A stretch of DNA of 64,000 nt from Nocardiopsis sp. CC223A. GTDB lineage: Bacteria; Actinomycetota; Actinomycetes; Streptosporangiales; Streptosporangiaceae. The notes under the pieces were generated by a model that worked only from the letters and a program-made list of their open reading frames with translations, made no database searches and was not told the origin of the DNA. Shown piece by piece: positions 42,915 to 51,036 of this stretch. A program made the translations under genes and the position numbers. How positions within the stretch are numbered: position 1 is the first letter of the stretch; each line of letters opens with the position of its first letter. The stretch covers positions 62,001-126,000 of the forward strand of contig NZ_JASFDV010000001.1 of assembly GCF_030766825.1 (NCBI RefSeq), written 5' to 3'.

Positions 42915-43976
42915 TTAGTCGCGTTCCTCGGTGGTGCGACGGCGACGGCCCAGGATCATGGCTCCGGCACCGACCAGTGAGGCCAGCAGGCCGCCGATGA
43001 CCGGAACGGCGATCGACGCGCCGGTCTGCGCCAGCTCCGGCTGCTCGGGCACGGGCTTGGGCTGGGGCTTCGGCTGAGGTTCGGGTTTCGGCTCCGGCTT
43101 CCCCGGCTTCCCCGGTTCCCCAGGCTTTCCGGGCTTTCCGGGTTCCCCAGGCTTCCCAGGCTTGCCCGGTTCCCCAGGCTTGCCCGGCTTTCCGGGCTTC
43201 CCGGGTTCTCCCGGCTTTCCGGGCTTGCCGGGCTTCCCGGGTTCTCCCGGCTTTCCGGGCTTGCCGGGCTTCCCGGGTTCCCCGGGCTTCCCCGGTTCCC
43301 CGGGCTTGCCGGGCTTCCCGGGCTCTCCGGGCTTGCCCGGCTTCCCAGGCTTCCCCGGTTCCCCAGGCTTCCCCGGTTCCCCAGGCTTCCCGGGCTTGCC
43401 CGGCTTGCCGGGCTTCCCCGGTTCCCCAGGCTTCCCGGGTTTACCGGGTTCTCCCGGTTTGCCGGGCTCTCCGGGCTTCCCGGGCTTCCCGGGCTTCCCC
43501 GGTTCCCCGGGCTTGCCCGGCTTGCCGGGTTCCCCGGGCTTGCCCGGCTTCCCCGGTTCCCCAGGCTTACCCGGCTTTCCGGGCTTCCCCGGCTCCCCCG
43601 GTTCCCCAGGCTTCCCGGGCTTCCCCGGCTTGCCGGGTTCTCCCGGGTACTCCGGAGGCTCGGGCTCGGGGTGCATCCCCTGCAACTCCGAGGCCCTGTC
43701 GGCCTGGTCCACGGTGATCTCCGGGACGACGGGCAGGGGCCGACTGTTCAGCGCCTCCTCGACCGCCCGCTCGACCGCCGTGCCGACCGGTTCCTGCGGG
43801 GCGGAAGCGGCGGACGCCTCCCGGTGATCCGTTGTCTCGTCGGCGAGAACAGGGGCCGCGCCCCACAGGAACGGTGTGATGAGCGCGGCGCCGGTGAAGG
43901 TGGTGGCCACGCGGATGAGGTTGCGAGCACTGATGGCGTTGGAAGCCTTCGGTGCCGTCTTCGAGCAATGGTCCAT
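42915..43976 (-). CDS. Collagen-like cell-wall-anchored protein with LAQTG sorting signal
   Basis: 353 residues from ATG 43976 (GTG 44012 would add 12). Residues about 15-50 form a signal peptide ([23 protein letters not shown]). A short acidic region with [20 protein letters not shown] follows. Residues 112-294 are 61 uninterrupted Gly-(Lys or Glu)-Pro triplets. Then a Pro/Lys/Glu/Gln linker and [15 protein letters not shown] with a membrane helix and an RRRR tail: an LAxTG signal for a class E sortase. Gly-X-Pro without hydroxyproline, with charged X, can form a collagen triple helix stabilised by Lys-Glu pairs. Likely a surface stalk or adhesin. No sortase gene in the window. Confidence 0.92.
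   Translation of the reverse strand: MDHCSKTAPKASNAISARNLIRVATTFTGAALITPFLWGAAPVLADETTDHREASAASAPQEPVGTAVERAVEEALNSRPLPVVPEITVDQADRASELQGMHPEPEPPEYPGEPGKPGKPGKPGEPGEPGKPGKPGKPGEPGKPGKPGEPGKPGKPGEPGKPGKPGKPGEPGKPGEPGKPGKPGEPGKPGKPGKPGKPGEPGKPGEPGKPGKPGKPGEPGKPGKPGEPGKPGEPGKPGKPGKPGEPGKPGKPGKPGEPGKPGKPGKPGEPGKPGKPGEPGKPGKPGEPGKPGKPEPKPEPQPKPQPKPVPEQPELAQTGASIAVPVIGGLLASLVGAGAMILGRRRRTTEERD
43095..43643 (-). repeat. 549-bp coding repeat: 61 x 9 bp (Gly-Lys/Glu-Pro)
   Basis: Nine-base units GGN-(AAG/GAA/GAG)-CCN run without interruption; Lys units occur in blocks of one to four, each followed by one Glu unit (once two in a row). Wobble bases vary, so it is not a perfect copy array. Such arrays change length by slippage. 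Confidence 0.95.
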
Positions 43977-44091
43977 ATCCGAAATCGTCGGCAATCCGTC
44001 GCTTAAAGTCACTTCTGACTACTATGAGTCATGGCAAAACAATGACAAAGCTTAGGCGGGTCGCCGGGGGCGCATAGCGTTCACTCTTCAT

Positions 44092-44146
44092 CTGTTGCAA
44101 CGTTCTGCGGATGTTCGTTGCGTTAGATTCACAGCCGTTGCAACAG
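44092..44146. promoter_or_regulatory. Pair of inverted CTGTTGCAACG sites upstream of the collagen-like gene
   Basis: CTGTTGCAACG (44092-44102) and its inverse CGTTGCAACAG (44136-44146) each contain the palindrome GTTGCAAC and lie 44 bases apart in an AT-rich divergent intergenic region (43977-44384). No gene in this region looks real. Good candidate binding sites for a regulator of the surface protein and/or the serine hydrolase. Confidence 0.5.
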
Positions 44147-44384
44147 TTTTCGGGTAACTGCCTGCTTTTATGGGGCTTCTTCGCTGCAAGAGTGTTGCCT
44201 AATTTATGAATGCAACGTAGCGTTTCCAGTATCAGAAAGTTGAAAGGGCGCACCGTGCACCGCCGCACTCCGCAGTGTGGGACGCCTCGGCGAGGTCGCT
44301 CACGACAGCGCACACCGCCCTCCGGGGCGGCGACATCACCGCCCGCCACCACATCACCCTCCCGACCCCCTGAAAGGGGCCACG

Positions 44385-45515
44385 ATGTCCACTACTCCGA
44401 TCACCCGCGACGAGACCACCACCCAGACCGCCTCCGGGCCGGACCGCCCGGAGCTCCAGCAGACCATCGAGGAGATCGTCGACCTCGGTTTCGCCGGATT
44501 CCAGATGCGCGTGCACGACGAGCGGGGCGCGTGGGTCGGCAGCGCCGGGGTGCGCGAACCGGGCGGGACCGAGAAGCCGCCGACCGACGGTCACTTCTGG
44601 GTGGGCAGCACCACCAAGACCTTCGTCGCGACCCTGGTCCTGCTCCTGGTGGCCGACGGCCTGCTCGGGCTGGACGACCCGGTGTCGGACCGGCTGCCCG
44701 ACCTCGGGTTGGACGGGCGGATCACCGTGCGGATGCTGCTCCAGCACACCAGTGGCCTGTACAACCACACCGGCGAGATCGACCCCGACGGGACGTTCGT
44801 GCCGGGGATCGACGCGACCGGCAAGGCATGGGCGCAGAACCGGTTCCGCTCCTACCGGCCGGAGGAACTCGTGCGGTTCGCGCAGTCCGAGCCCGCGCGG
44901 TTCGAGCCGGGGACGGACTGGAGCTACTCCAACACCAACTACACGCTGGCCGTGTTACTGATCGAAGACGTCACCGGCCACTCCTACGCCGAGGAGATGC
45001 GGCGGCGGATCCTGGACCCGCTCGGACTGTCGGGCACCGGGGTGCCGGGCGACTCCCCGGACCTGCCCGAACCCCACGCCCGCGGCCACTACCGGTACGA
45101 GGACGACGGCGGGTGGACGACGGTCGACGTCACCCGCCAGAACCTCTCCCTGCTGACCGGGGCCGGGGACATGTTCTCGACGACCCGGGACCTCCACCGG
45201 TTCTTCTCCGCGCTGCTCGGCGGCGACCTCCTGCCGGAACCGCTGCTGGCCCGGATGCGCGACCCGCACCCGAAGGTCGGCTACGGCCTGGGGCTGTTCG
45301 TGCAGGACCTGGGCCCGGGCCGTGGCACGGTCCTGCACCACAACGGCAGCCCGCCCGGCGGCTACGGGGCGCTGATGATCGCCTCGCCCGACGGGAGCAC
45401 TACCCTGACCGCCTCGCTGACCACGGGCGACGCCGACATCGACCCGGCGCAGGTGTTCCCCGGCGTGCTGGACCGGCTCCTCACGCAGGTGTTCCCCGCC
45501 GAGCGGGCCGGATAG
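44385..45515 (+). CDS. Serine hydrolase of the beta-lactamase/D-Ala carboxypeptidase (class C-like) family
   Basis: 376 residues from ATG 44385 behind GAAAGGGG. Catalytic motifs: VGSTTKTF (Ser75, Lys78), YSNTN (Tyr181, Asn183) and HHNGSPPGG (His319, Gly321). MLLQHTSGLYNHTGEI and FEPGTDWSYSNTNYTLAVLLIE are typical of Streptomyces R61-like DD-peptidases. No obvious signal peptide in the chosen start, so it may be cytoplasmic or use a non-classical route. Divergent from the collagen-like gene. Confidence 0.9.
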   Translation: MSTTPITRDETTTQTASGPDRPELQQTIEEIVDLGFAGFQMRVHDERGAWVGSAGVREPGGTEKPPTDGHFWVGSTTKTFVATLVLLLVADGLLGLDDPVSDRLPDLGLDGRITVRMLLQHTSGLYNHTGEIDPDGTFVPGIDATGKAWAQNRFRSYRPEELVRFAQSEPARFEPGTDWSYSNTNYTLAVLLIEDVTGHSYAEEMRRRILDPLGLSGTGVPGDSPDLPEPHARGHYRYEDDGGWTTVDVTRQNLSLLTGAGDMFSTTRDLHRFFSALLGGDLLPEPLLARMRDPHPKVGYGLGLFVQDLGPGRGTVLHHNGSPPGGYGALMIASPDGSTTLTASLTTGDADIDPAQVFPGVLDRLLTQVFPAERAG

Positions 45516-45524
45516 CGCGTGAAC

Positions 45525-45561
45525 CGGGCCGCGCCGGACCCGCCGGGTCCGGCGCGGCCCG
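45525..45561. terminator. 17-bp perfect stem terminator
   Basis: CGGGCCGCGCCGGACCC and its complement with a GCC loop, between convergent serine hydrolase and DUF6924 genes. Confidence 0.75.
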
Positions 45562-45575
45562 CGCGTGCACCGCCG

Positions 45576-46571
45576 TCACCACGGCATGACGAGGTCCCTG
45601 GTCCTGGTGTCCATGAAGTCCTCCAGGTCCTGGTTGGCGATCGCCAGGTTGACCACCATGATCCCGACGTCCGCGGCGGGAACCCGGAAGGCGCACCCGG
45701 GGTGGTCCTCCAGCGGCACCACGAGAACGGGGCGGTCGGGATCGCTCAGGGTGACCCCGTCCGCGATCAGCACCACTTCCGCGGTCATCTGCTCGGAGTC
45801 CTCCGGGACGGGGAGGACCACCGCCATCAGCTGCTCCGGGGAGGCGCCGTCGAACGCGGGGTCGGCCACGAAGTCGATGTGGAGGCCGAAGTCGTCGACC
45901 ACGTCGCCGAAACCGTCCGGTCCCGGGTGGCGCACCGTCTCCACGAGCGAGGACCAGGCGTCGTCGTCGGTGAAGTCCGTGCGCACGAACAACCCGTCGT
46001 TGGCCTGTGTGAGCAGGGGCAGCGGCCGGGCCGGGGGCTCGTACCGCGGGGCCGGGTCCAGCTCCTCCAGATAGGCGCCGACGGGTACGGGGACCACGTA
46101 CTCCTCGTCCTCCTCCGCCCCCTCGGGGTCGACGGGGGCGTGCTGTTCGTAGTCCTCCAGGGTCATGTCCAGGTCCGGGCGGTGCAGCACCAGGTGGACG
46201 AGGGCGGCCTGCCGGGGCGAGATGGCGAACAGGTCCCCGACGGAAGGGCGGAAGGCGAGCAGCGGGCGAGGCCCGGGTTCGGCCTCCGTCGCCCCGGTGG
46301 CCACCAGGACCAGGTCGGGGACCCACGTTCCGCCGTCCCCCAGGGCCTCCCGCACCTGCTCGGGGGAGGCGTCCCGCCACACGGGGTCGTCCACCACGAG
46401 CAGGAGCCGCCGGGGTGATTCCACGGACGGCTCACCCAGCCCGGGCAGCGGGCCCATGCGGGAGAGCACGTCGGCCCAGGTGCCAGCGTCGCGGCAGGCG
46501 CGGACCAGCAGCGTTCCGGACACCCGCGGGCCGTCATCGGCCGGGGGCAGGCGGAGGGAGGGACGGGTCAT
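45576..46571 (-). CDS. Protein with two DUF6924-like domains
   Basis: 331 residues from ATG 46571. The C-terminal half (about 180-331) is a clear DUF6924-type domain: LFVRTDFTDDDAWSSLVETV, VADPAFDGASPEQLMAVV, VPLEDHPGCAFRVPAADVGI and IANQDLEDFMDT. The N-terminal half repeats the pattern more loosely (LLVRACRDAGTWADVL, VVDDPVWRDASPEQVREALG, LVLHRPDLDMTLEDYEQH). So it appears to be an internal duplication, with an acidic linker EGAEEDEEYVVPVP. Function unknown; acidic cytoplasmic protein. Confidence 0.85.
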   Translation of the reverse strand: MTRPSLRLPPADDGPRVSGTLLVRACRDAGTWADVLSRMGPLPGLGEPSVESPRRLLLVVDDPVWRDASPEQVREALGDGGTWVPDLVLVATGATEAEPGPRPLLAFRPSVGDLFAISPRQAALVHLVLHRPDLDMTLEDYEQHAPVDPEGAEEDEEYVVPVPVGAYLEELDPAPRYEPPARPLPLLTQANDGLFVRTDFTDDDAWSSLVETVRHPGPDGFGDVVDDFGLHIDFVADPAFDGASPEQLMAVVLPVPEDSEQMTAEVVLIADGVTLSDPDRPVLVVPLEDHPGCAFRVPAADVGIMVVNLAIANQDLEDFMDTRTRDLVMPW

Positions 46572-46698
46572 CGGGGGGTACCTCGCCGGGATCTCGGAGA
46601 ACGGACCCTCCCCGTTCTACCGGTGGCGGACGACAGGGGAGAGGACGCGGGAAGAACCCCCGGCGCGCTCTCCGCGGAGAGCACCGGCCCGCGGGAGG

Positions 46699-47631
46699 TC
46701 AGGCCGCGAGACGCTCGCGCCACCAGGCCACCGTCTCCTCCACGGCGGTCTCCAGCGGGGTCGGGGTCATGCCGAACGTGTTCTCGAAGTCGGAGGAGTC
46801 GGCCACGAACGGTCGGGTGAACTGGTAGCGGACGTCCTCCAGTTCGCGCAGCATCGGCGAGAAGAGGCCGAGCGTCCGTATCAGCCAGCCCGGAAGGACG
46901 TCGACCCGCGCCGAGTCCAGGCCCGCGACCTTCCCGGCCACCTCGGCGATGTGGCGGGCGCTGACCGGGGGGTGGGAGGGCGCGTGCCAGGCGCGTCCGA
47001 AGGCCCTTTCGTCGGTGGCCGCCACGCTCAGCGCCTCGGCCACGTCGCGGTTGTAGGTCCAGGTGTGCGGCTGGTCCGCGTCGTAGACGAAGCTCGCCGC
47101 CTTGCCCCGGAGCAGGCGGGGGAAGAACCGTTCGCCGAAGTGCGTCTGGTCCACACATCCCGGACCGAAGAAGTCCCCGGCCCGGACCTCCGTCACGCGG
47201 ACCCGGCCGGCCTCGTGCGCCGCGAGCGCGTCCTGCCACATCCGTGCCCGGGTGCGGGCCTTGGCACTGGGCGGGTCCAGCGGGTCGGACTCGCGCATCG
47301 GACGGGTGGGCGGCGCGTAGACGTAGAGGTTGCCGAGCAGGACGTAGTCCGCTCCGGTGTCCTGCGCCGCTCCCAGCAGGGAGGCGGCCAGGGGCGGCCA
47401 GTCCGTGGGCCACCGGTGGTAGGCCGGGTTCGCGCAGTTGTACAGGACGTCGGCCCCCCGGACGATCTCGGTGAGGCGCGTCCGGTCGGAGGCGTCGGCC
47501 GCGATCCGTTCGACCTCCTCGGGGCCGCGCCCGGAACGGCTGACGAGGACGACCTCGTGCCCCTTGCGGTGCAGGGTGTCGGCCAGCGGGGATCCGATCT
47601 GCCCCGCTCCGACGACGACGTGACGTCCCAT
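46699..47631 (-). CDS. NAD-dependent epimerase/dehydratase (extended SDR)
   Basis: 310 residues from ATG 47631. The Rossmann start is HVVVGAGQIGSPLADTLHRKGHEVVLVSRS (3-32), followed by NCANPAYHRWPTDWPPLAASL, LLGNLYVYAPPTRP and EVRAGDFFGPGCVDQTHFGE, typical of NAD(P)-binding epimerase-like proteins. The usual YxxxK pair is not evident (YAPP takes its place), so it may be an atypical SDR. Divergent TetR with three operator sites between. Confidence 0.88.
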   Translation of the reverse strand: MGRHVVVGAGQIGSPLADTLHRKGHEVVLVSRSGRGPEEVERIAADASDRTRLTEIVRGADVLYNCANPAYHRWPTDWPPLAASLLGAAQDTGADYVLLGNLYVYAPPTRPMRESDPLDPPSAKARTRARMWQDALAAHEAGRVRVTEVRAGDFFGPGCVDQTHFGERFFPRLLRGKAASFVYDADQPHTWTYNRDVAEALSVAATDERAFGRAWHAPSHPPVSARHIAEVAGKVAGLDSARVDVLPGWLIRTLGLFSPMLRELEDVRYQFTRPFVADSSDFENTFGMTPTPLETAVEETVAWWRERLAA

Positions 47632-47660
47632 GGACGTGGGTCCTTCCGCTCTCACGCGAC

Positions 47661-47728
47661 GAGATCAGTGATCTCCTTCGAGATCGATGCTCTCGCTTTT
47701 GGCGCACCGAGTCAAGAGCAGTGCTCTC
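47661..47728. promoter_or_regulatory. Three related operator sites between epimerase and TetR genes
   Basis: GAGATCA-G-TGATCTC (47661-47675, perfect), GAGATCG-A-TGCTCTC (47680-47694, imperfect) and AGAGCA-G-TGCTCT (47715-47726, perfect) share the pattern GAGAxCAnTGxTCTC. A TAGGCT box (47749-47754) lies before the TetR start at 47762. Multiple sites suggest cooperative autorepression and control of the epimerase gene. Confidence 0.65.
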
Positions 47729-47761
47729 GAATATGATCGCCGCTCTGTTAGGCTGCGCCCC

Positions 47762-48472
47762 ATGAAGGCAAGCCAGACCGCCCGGGAGCGCGCCCGCGCC
47801 GAGCTGACCGGCGAGATCACCCGGACCGCGCGCCGACATCTCTCCACCGAGGGCGCCGCCGGACTCTCCCTGCGCGCCGTCGCCCGCGACCTCGGCATGG
47901 CCTCCTCCGCCGTCTACCGGTACTTCCCGTCCAAGGACGATCTGCTCACGGCGCTGATCATCGACGGCTACAACGCGCTCGGCCGGGCGGTGGAGGAGGC
48001 CGACGCCGATTGCGACCCCGCCGACTTCACGGGGCGGTGGCGGGCCTCGTGCCACGCGGTGCGCGACTGGGCCCTGGCCCGTCCGCACGAGTACGCGCTG
48101 CTCTTCGGCTCACCCGTGCCCGACTACCGCGCACCCCAGGACACCGTCGGCCCCGCCACCCGGCACAGTGCCGTCCTCGCACGCCTCGCGACGGAGGCGT
48201 GCCGCGCGGGCGCACTGCGCCTGATGGGCCGACCGGACCCGGACCCGGGACCGCTCGATCCGTCCCCGGCCGTCCGAGAGCTCTTCGGCGACAGCCCGGA
48301 GGAGGTCGTGGCCCGCGCGCTGTCCGTCTGGACGGGCCTGCACGGGTGGATCGGTTTCGAGGTCTTCGGCCAGTTCGACGGGGTGCTGGAGGACCGTGAG
48401 GGCGCCTTCGCCCGGCACGTGGCCCACCTCGGCGACATCCTGGGGCTCACCGGACGGTACGGGGAGCGCTGA
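47762..48472 (+). CDS. TetR family regulator
   Basis: 236 residues. Helix-turn-helix: LSTEGAAGLSLRAVARDLGMASSAVYRYFPSKDDLLTALI (about 30-70). The C-terminal domain has WTGLHGWIGFEVFGQFDGVL, the TetR_C_13/WHG pattern. Probably represses the divergent epimerase gene and itself through sites at 47661-47728. Confidence 0.92.
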   Translation: MKASQTARERARAELTGEITRTARRHLSTEGAAGLSLRAVARDLGMASSAVYRYFPSKDDLLTALIIDGYNALGRAVEEADADCDPADFTGRWRASCHAVRDWALARPHEYALLFGSPVPDYRAPQDTVGPATRHSAVLARLATEACRAGALRLMGRPDPDPGPLDPSPAVRELFGDSPEEVVARALSVWTGLHGWIGFEVFGQFDGVLEDREGAFARHVAHLGDILGLTGRYGER

Positions 48473-48593
48473 TCCCGCGGGCCGCCGTTCGCCCGGGCCC
48501 CGCCGCGGCCCGCCTCCTCTGCCTCCCCGGAGGAAGAAACGCGACCTTCGTGCCAAGGGGTGCCCCCGAGCCGGCCCGAGCCCGGGGCCTTCG

Positions 48594-49133
48594 TCATCCG
48601 CGGGCCCCGGCCCCGTCCCCGCCCCCCGCGGTCGCGAGTCGGGGCGGCCCCAGGATCGGGCGCACCCGGTGCCAGTCCCAGCAGATCAGGTACACGGCCC
48701 CCACGAGCATCAGCGACGTGACCACCGGGGTCCCCACCCCGAAGTCCAGCGACACCGTGATCACGACGATGCCGGTGATGATCGGCAGGTACACCGCCGC
48801 GCCGAGCGCCGCCGTGCGCGGGACGAGCAGTAGCAGCGCCGCGCCGACCTGGCACAGGCCGATGAAGACGTACAGCGCGCCGAAGTCCTGGTGCAGCGCG
48901 GTGAACATCACGTAGATCTCGCCGAGCGACTCCGCCACGGTGAAGGGTTCGTCGACGATCTTGCGGTACCCCGAAGGCAGGAACCCGAGTGCCAACAGAA
49001 TCCGGACGAACCAGGTGAAGTAGCCCAGCGCCCGGACCCCGTGCACGCGTGAGTGGAGCCTGTCGAGTGCGGCCGACAGTCGGCCCATGGGGCCCATGGA
49101 ACTCATAGAGCCCGTAGGGGGCATGGGGGGCAT
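48594..49133 (-). CDS. DoxX-like integral membrane protein
   Basis: 179 residues from ATG 49133 behind GGAGGGAGAAACCCC. The N-terminus is Met/Pro/Gly-rich (MPPMPPTGSMSSMGPMGRLS), then four helices: YFTWFVRILLALGFLPSGYRKI, ALYVFIGLCQVGAALLLLVP, AAVYLPIITGIVVITVSL and VVTSLMLVGAVYLICWDW. The layout fits DoxX/DoxD-like proteins, often linked to thiol or oxidative stress. Role here unknown. Confidence 0.85.
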   Translation of the reverse strand: MPPMPPTGSMSSMGPMGRLSAALDRLHSRVHGVRALGYFTWFVRILLALGFLPSGYRKIVDEPFTVAESLGEIYVMFTALHQDFGALYVFIGLCQVGAALLLLVPRTAALGAAVYLPIITGIVVITVSLDFGVGTPVVTSLMLVGAVYLICWDWHRVRPILGPPRLATAGGGDGAGARG

Positions 49134-49273
49134 GGGGTTTCTCCCTCCGGGGGCGGAACCGGTCCCTCCATCGTCGCCTGCGCGGCCACGGAGCGCGTCC
49201 GCCCGCGGTCCGGTTCCCGTCACCGACGAAAGTCAGCCTCACCCTGCCCCCGCCCCGACGGAAGTCGGCGCCG

Positions 49274-49633
49274 TCACTCGTGGAAGGGCTCGCCGGTCAC
49301 CACATGGTCCGCGTGGCTGAGGGCTTCCAGGACCAGTCTGCGCAGGTGGCCGTCGGTCAGGCTGTAGATCACGTGGCGGGACCGCCTCCTCGACTCCACC
49401 AGCCCCGCCAGGCGCAGCTTGGCCAGGTGCTGTGACACCGCCGTCCGCGAGGCCCCGCAGGCCTCGGTGAGGCGGCCGACGTCGGCCTCCTCCTCCGCCA
49501 GCAGCCACAGCAGGTGCAGCCGGGTCTGGTCGGCCAGCAGGGCGAACACACCCGCCGCCACGGCGAGCCGCTCGGGTTCGGGTGGGGCCGGGTGGGACAG
49601 GCTGGGCGCCCGTTGTTCGTCGCTGGTCCGCAT
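49274..49633 (-). CDS. ArsR/SmtB family winged-helix repressor
   Basis: 119 residues from ATG 49633. VFALLADQTRLHLLWLLAEEEADVGRLTEACGASRTAVSQHLAKLRLAGLVESRRRSRHVIYSLTDGHLRRLVLEAL is a textbook ArsR winged helix. The metal-type ELCVCDL cysteines are missing; a Cys in TEACGAS and a C-terminal SHADH/FHE cluster could bind metal such as zinc or nickel. It should bind the perfect dyad at 49668-49687 and repress the divergent MFS gene. Confidence 0.92.
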   Translation of the reverse strand: MRTSDEQRAPSLSHPAPPEPERLAVAAGVFALLADQTRLHLLWLLAEEEADVGRLTEACGASRTAVSQHLAKLRLAGLVESRRRSRHVIYSLTDGHLRRLVLEALSHADHVVTGEPFHE

Positions 49634-49667
49634 GTGCGCAGTCTAGGCGGGCGGACCTTCCGTCAAT

Positions 49668-49687
49668 ATGTGCGTACTTGCGCACAT
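49668..49687. promoter_or_regulatory. ArsR-type operator ATGTGCG-TACTTG-CGCACAT
   Basis: A perfect 7-bp inverted repeat with a 6-base spacer lies between the divergent ArsR and MFS genes; a further half-site TGTGCGCA overlaps the ArsR start codon. The spacing resembles 12-2-12 ArsR/SmtB sites. Confidence 0.75.
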
Positions 49688-49725
49688 GTATGATGCGAAA
49701 AACGCTCCCCTCGGAGGTGCCCCTC

Positions 49726-51033
49726 ATGTGGCGTGTCCTCGTGGACTTCCCCGCCTACCGGCGCATGTTCGCCGCCCAGGTCATCGCCCTCGCCGGAACC
49801 GGCCTGGCCACCGTCGCCCTCGGGCTGCTCGCCTTCGACCTCGCCGACGACCGCGCCGCCGCGGTCGTCGCCACCGCCCTGACCATCAAGATGATCGCCT
49901 ACGTCGGCGCCGGCCCCCTGCTCACCGCCGCCCTGGCCCGCGTCCCCCGGCGGGCCGTCCTGGTGGGCGCCGACGCGGTCCGGGCGCTCGCCGTCGCCGC
50001 GCTGCCCTGGGTCGACCAGGTGTGGCACGTGTACGTCCTGATCGCCGTCCTCCAGTGCGCCTCCGCCGTCTTCACCCCCGCCTTCCAGGCCGTCATCCCC
50101 GAACTGGTCGACGACCGCGGCTACACGGGCGCCCTCGCCCTCTCCCGCCTGGCCTACGACCTGGAGGCCCTCGCCTCGCCGCTGCTCGCCGCCGCCCTGC
50201 TCACCCTCGTGCCGTTCCACGGCCTCTTCGTGCTCACCGCGGTCACCTTCGCGGCCTCCGCGGTCCTGGTGCTCACCACGGCCCTCCCCACCGACACCGG
50301 CGACCCCCGCCGGGCCGCCGCCTCCTGGCGGGTCTTCGCCACCGACCCCCGGCTGCGCGCCGTCGTCCTCCTCGACCTCGCCGCCGCCGTGATCACCGCC
50401 CTGGTCCTGGTGGACACCGTGGTCCTGGTCCGCGCGCACCTGGGCGGCACCGACGCCGGGGTGGCCGTGGCGCTGGCGTTCTTCGGCGCCGGCTCCATGG
50501 CCGTCGCCTTCGCCCTGGGTTTCCTGGTGGACCGCTTCGGCCCCCGGAAGCCCATGGTCGCCGGTCCCGCCGTGCTGGCCGCCGGGTCCGCCGTCCTAGC
50601 GGTCGGCTGGGCCCTCGCCCCCGGCTTCGCCGTGCTCGGGACGGGCTGGACGGTCCTGGGCCTGGGCTGTTCGCTGATCGCCGCCCCCGCCGGGCGGGTG
50701 CTGCGGGACGCCGCCCCCGAGGGCGCCCTGGCCGGGGTGCTGGCCGCGCGGTTCGCGCTCTCCCACGCCTGCTTCCTGGTCACCTACCCCCTCGCCGGAT
50801 GGGCCGGGGGCCTGGACCCTGCGGCGGTGTTCGCCGGGACGGGTGCCGCGGTCGCGGTGTGCGGCTCGGTCGCGGCGCTGCTGTGGCGTCCGAGGCCCGT
50901 GAGTGCCCAGCGGCCTCCGTGCCGTACGTGCCCGGCGACGGGGCCGGGCGGGAGATACACGGCCCGTGGCCGGGTAGGGTCCCTTTGCCGGGGCCCGTGT
51001 CCCGGCACGGGCGTCCACCACACCAGGAGGTAA
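49726..51033 (+). CDS. MFS efflux transporter controlled by ArsR
   Basis: 435 residues from ATG 49726, chosen for GGAGGTG seven bases ahead (ATG 49690/49693 would lie next to the operator). Twelve-helix MFS: FPAYRRMFAAQVIALAGTGLATVALG, LLTAALARVPRRAVLVGADA, HVYVLIAVLQCASAVFTPAF, and FALGFLVDRFGPRKPMV as central motif. Similar ArsR-paired MFS proteins export metals or drugs. The last 40 codons are Arg/Gly-rich and may be non-essential. Next gene starts 3 bases later. Confidence 0.9.
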   Translation: MWRVLVDFPAYRRMFAAQVIALAGTGLATVALGLLAFDLADDRAAAVVATALTIKMIAYVGAGPLLTAALARVPRRAVLVGADAVRALAVAALPWVDQVWHVYVLIAVLQCASAVFTPAFQAVIPELVDDRGYTGALALSRLAYDLEALASPLLAAALLTLVPFHGLFVLTAVTFAASAVLVLTTALPTDTGDPRRAAASWRVFATDPRLRAVVLLDLAAAVITALVLVDTVVLVRAHLGGTDAGVAVALAFFGAGSMAVAFALGFLVDRFGPRKPMVAGPAVLAAGSAVLAVGWALAPGFAVLGTGWTVLGLGCSLIAAPAGRVLRDAAPEGALAGVLAARFALSHACFLVTYPLAGWAGGLDPAAVFAGTGAAVAVCGSVAALLWRPRPVSAQRPPCRTCPATGPGGRYTARGRVGSLCRGPCPGTGVHHTRR

Positions 51034-51036
51034 TGC

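Noticed and set aside
43162-43827. Long plus-strand ORF reading Gly-Phe/Ser/Leu-Pro triplets, another collagen-like protein
   Set aside because: It is the mirror of the real minus-strand Gly-Lys/Glu-Pro repeat: GGN-NNN-CCN reads as Gly-X-Pro on both strands. It lacks a signal peptide, anchor and ribosome site.
44029-44352. 107-codon minus-strand ORF in the AT-rich region between collagen-like and serine hydrolase genes
   Set aside because: No ribosome site, odd composition and it overlaps the likely promoter and operator region.
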